Assembly: GCA_947475475.1 (NCBI GenBank)
Contig: CANJOG010000151.1
Span: forward strand, 1 to 5,690
DNA: 5,690 nucleotides
DNA from: Acetobacteraceae bacterium
GTDB lineage: Bacteria > Pseudomonadota > Alphaproteobacteria > Acetobacterales > Acetobacteraceae
Direction of reading: 5' to 3'
Positions 4,971-5,690 of the stretch are shown here, piece after piece. Under the pieces are notes generated by a model. It did not search any database and was not told the origin of the DNA. It saw only the letters and a list, made by a program, of their open reading frames with translations. The position numbers and the translations under genes were made by a program. The first letter of the stretch is position 1; each line of letters opens with the position of its first letter.

Positions 4971-5690
4971 ATGGATGAACGCTACATGCCCCCTCTCAGG
5001 GGCCAGCCGCCACGCAGAAGCGCCGGGACGCTCGATCCGCGGTCTGAGGCCGTGCTGCGTGAAATTGTCGAGCAATATGTCGAGACCGGCGAGCCGGTGG
5101 GCAGCCGCACGCTCTCGCGCCGCCTGCCGATGGCGCTGTCGCCCGCGACGATCCGCAATGTCATGGCCGATCTGACGGATGCCGGGCTGCTGTTCGCCCC
5201 GCATACCTCGGCCGGCCGCCTGCCGACCGATCGGGGCTTGCGTCTGTTCGTAGACGGGCTGCTGCAATTCGGCACGATTTCCGATGAGGACCGCGAGGCG
5301 ATCGGCTCCACGCTGGAAGCGCGCGGGCGTTCGCTGGAGGATACGCTGGCCGAGGCGTCCTCGATGCTGTCGGGCCTGTCGGCCGCAGCCGGGCTGGTGC
5401 TGGCGCCGAAGACTGACAGCCCGGTGCGGCATATCGAATTTGTGCCGCTGGGATCAGGCCGGGCGCTGGTGGTGCTGGTCAATTCCGAGGGCCAGGTGGA
5501 GAACCGGGTGATCGAGGTGCCGGCGGGATTGCCGACCTCGGCGCTGCAACAGGCGGCGAATTATCTCAATGCCCGCATGGCTGGGCGCACGCTGAGCGAA
5601 TTGCGCACGGTCGTTGAGTCGGAGATGGAGAATTCCCGCACCCAGCTCGACACGCTCTCTGCCGAAGTGGTGCGTGCGGGGCTGGCGACC
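4971..5690 (+). CDS. hrcA: Heat-inducible transcription repressor HrcA (3' end outside window)
   Basis: HrcA is a dimeric repressor of chaperone operons. It binds CIRCE operators, usually before groESL and sometimes dnaK, and its folding is assisted by GroEL. The 240 visible residues include the N-terminal winged-helix domain. This starts with RSEAVLREIVEQYVETGEPV (24-43), then GSRTLSRRLPMALSPATIRN (44-63) with the recognition helix, and MADLTDAGLL leading into HTSAGRLPTDRGLRLFVDGLL (78-98). The GAF-like region with HIEFVPLGSGRALVVLV (154-170) and ENRVI follows. The family is normally about 340-360 residues, so roughly 110 lie beyond the right edge. ATG 4971 is chosen because AGGGG lies 9 nt upstream (4957-4961); ATG 4986 would be possible but has no such site. 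It is divergent from rph, and grpE commonly follows hrcA in related genomes, outside this view. The reading frame is intact to the edge. Confidence 0.95.
   Translation, partial: MDERYMPPLRGQPPRRSAGTLDPRSEAVLREIVEQYVETGEPVGSRTLSRRLPMALSPATIRNVMADLTDAGLLFAPHTSAGRLPTDRGLRLFVDGLLQFGTISDEDREAIGSTLEARGRSLEDTLAEASSMLSGLSAAAGLVLAPKTDSPVRHIEFVPLGSGRALVVLVNSEGQVENRVIEVPAGLPTSALQQAANYLNARMAGRTLSELRTVVESEMENSRTQLDTLSAEVVRAGLAT

Overview
The window is a GC-rich chromosomal segment from a bacterium that looks like an alphaproteobacterium. The evidence is the divergent pair hrcA | rph-rdgB, the codon use of these genes, and an RTX-type repeat protein of a kind common in Acetobacteraceae and other Rhodospirillales. 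The family-level placement is inference.

Layout, left to right. Positions 1-162 hold nothing recognisable. Positions 163-420 (+) are the C-terminal part of an F420H2/deazaflavin-dependent nitroreductase-like protein (DUF385 type) whose N-terminal part is missing. Positions 427-530 are a composite palindromic repeat of two hairpins built from one 15-nt arm. It lies between two convergent genes, ends the aldo/keto reductase transcript and supplies that gene's stop codon. An aldo/keto reductase follows (527-1519, -), then a GC-rich hairpin, then a 437-residue RTX-like, glycine/asparagine/aspartate-repeat protein (1674-2987, -) with no Sec signal peptide and a His/Asp-rich tail.

Positions 2988-3427 are a long gap without a convincing gene. 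It contains a perfect 15-bp Fur-type box at 3379-3393, and further down the minus strand an inverted repeat followed by a run of six T.

Positions 3428-4803 (-) are the housekeeping pair rph-rdgB (RNase PH, then XTP/dITP pyrophosphatase) with a TAATG stop/start overlap. Positions 4971-5690 (+) are the first 240 codons of hrcA, the heat-shock repressor, which runs off the window. The 167-bp hrcA/rph divergent region carries a candidate promoter for each side and no CIRCE operator.

The right third is conserved core genome for RNA maturation, nucleotide-pool cleaning and heat-shock control. The left part is accessory: a decayed gene, a dispersed-type repeat, a stand-alone reductase and a probable secreted protein. 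The junction between them, just past rdgB, is where hemW often sits in related genomes. Here it holds an orphan Fur-type box instead, which is the most interesting signal in the window.
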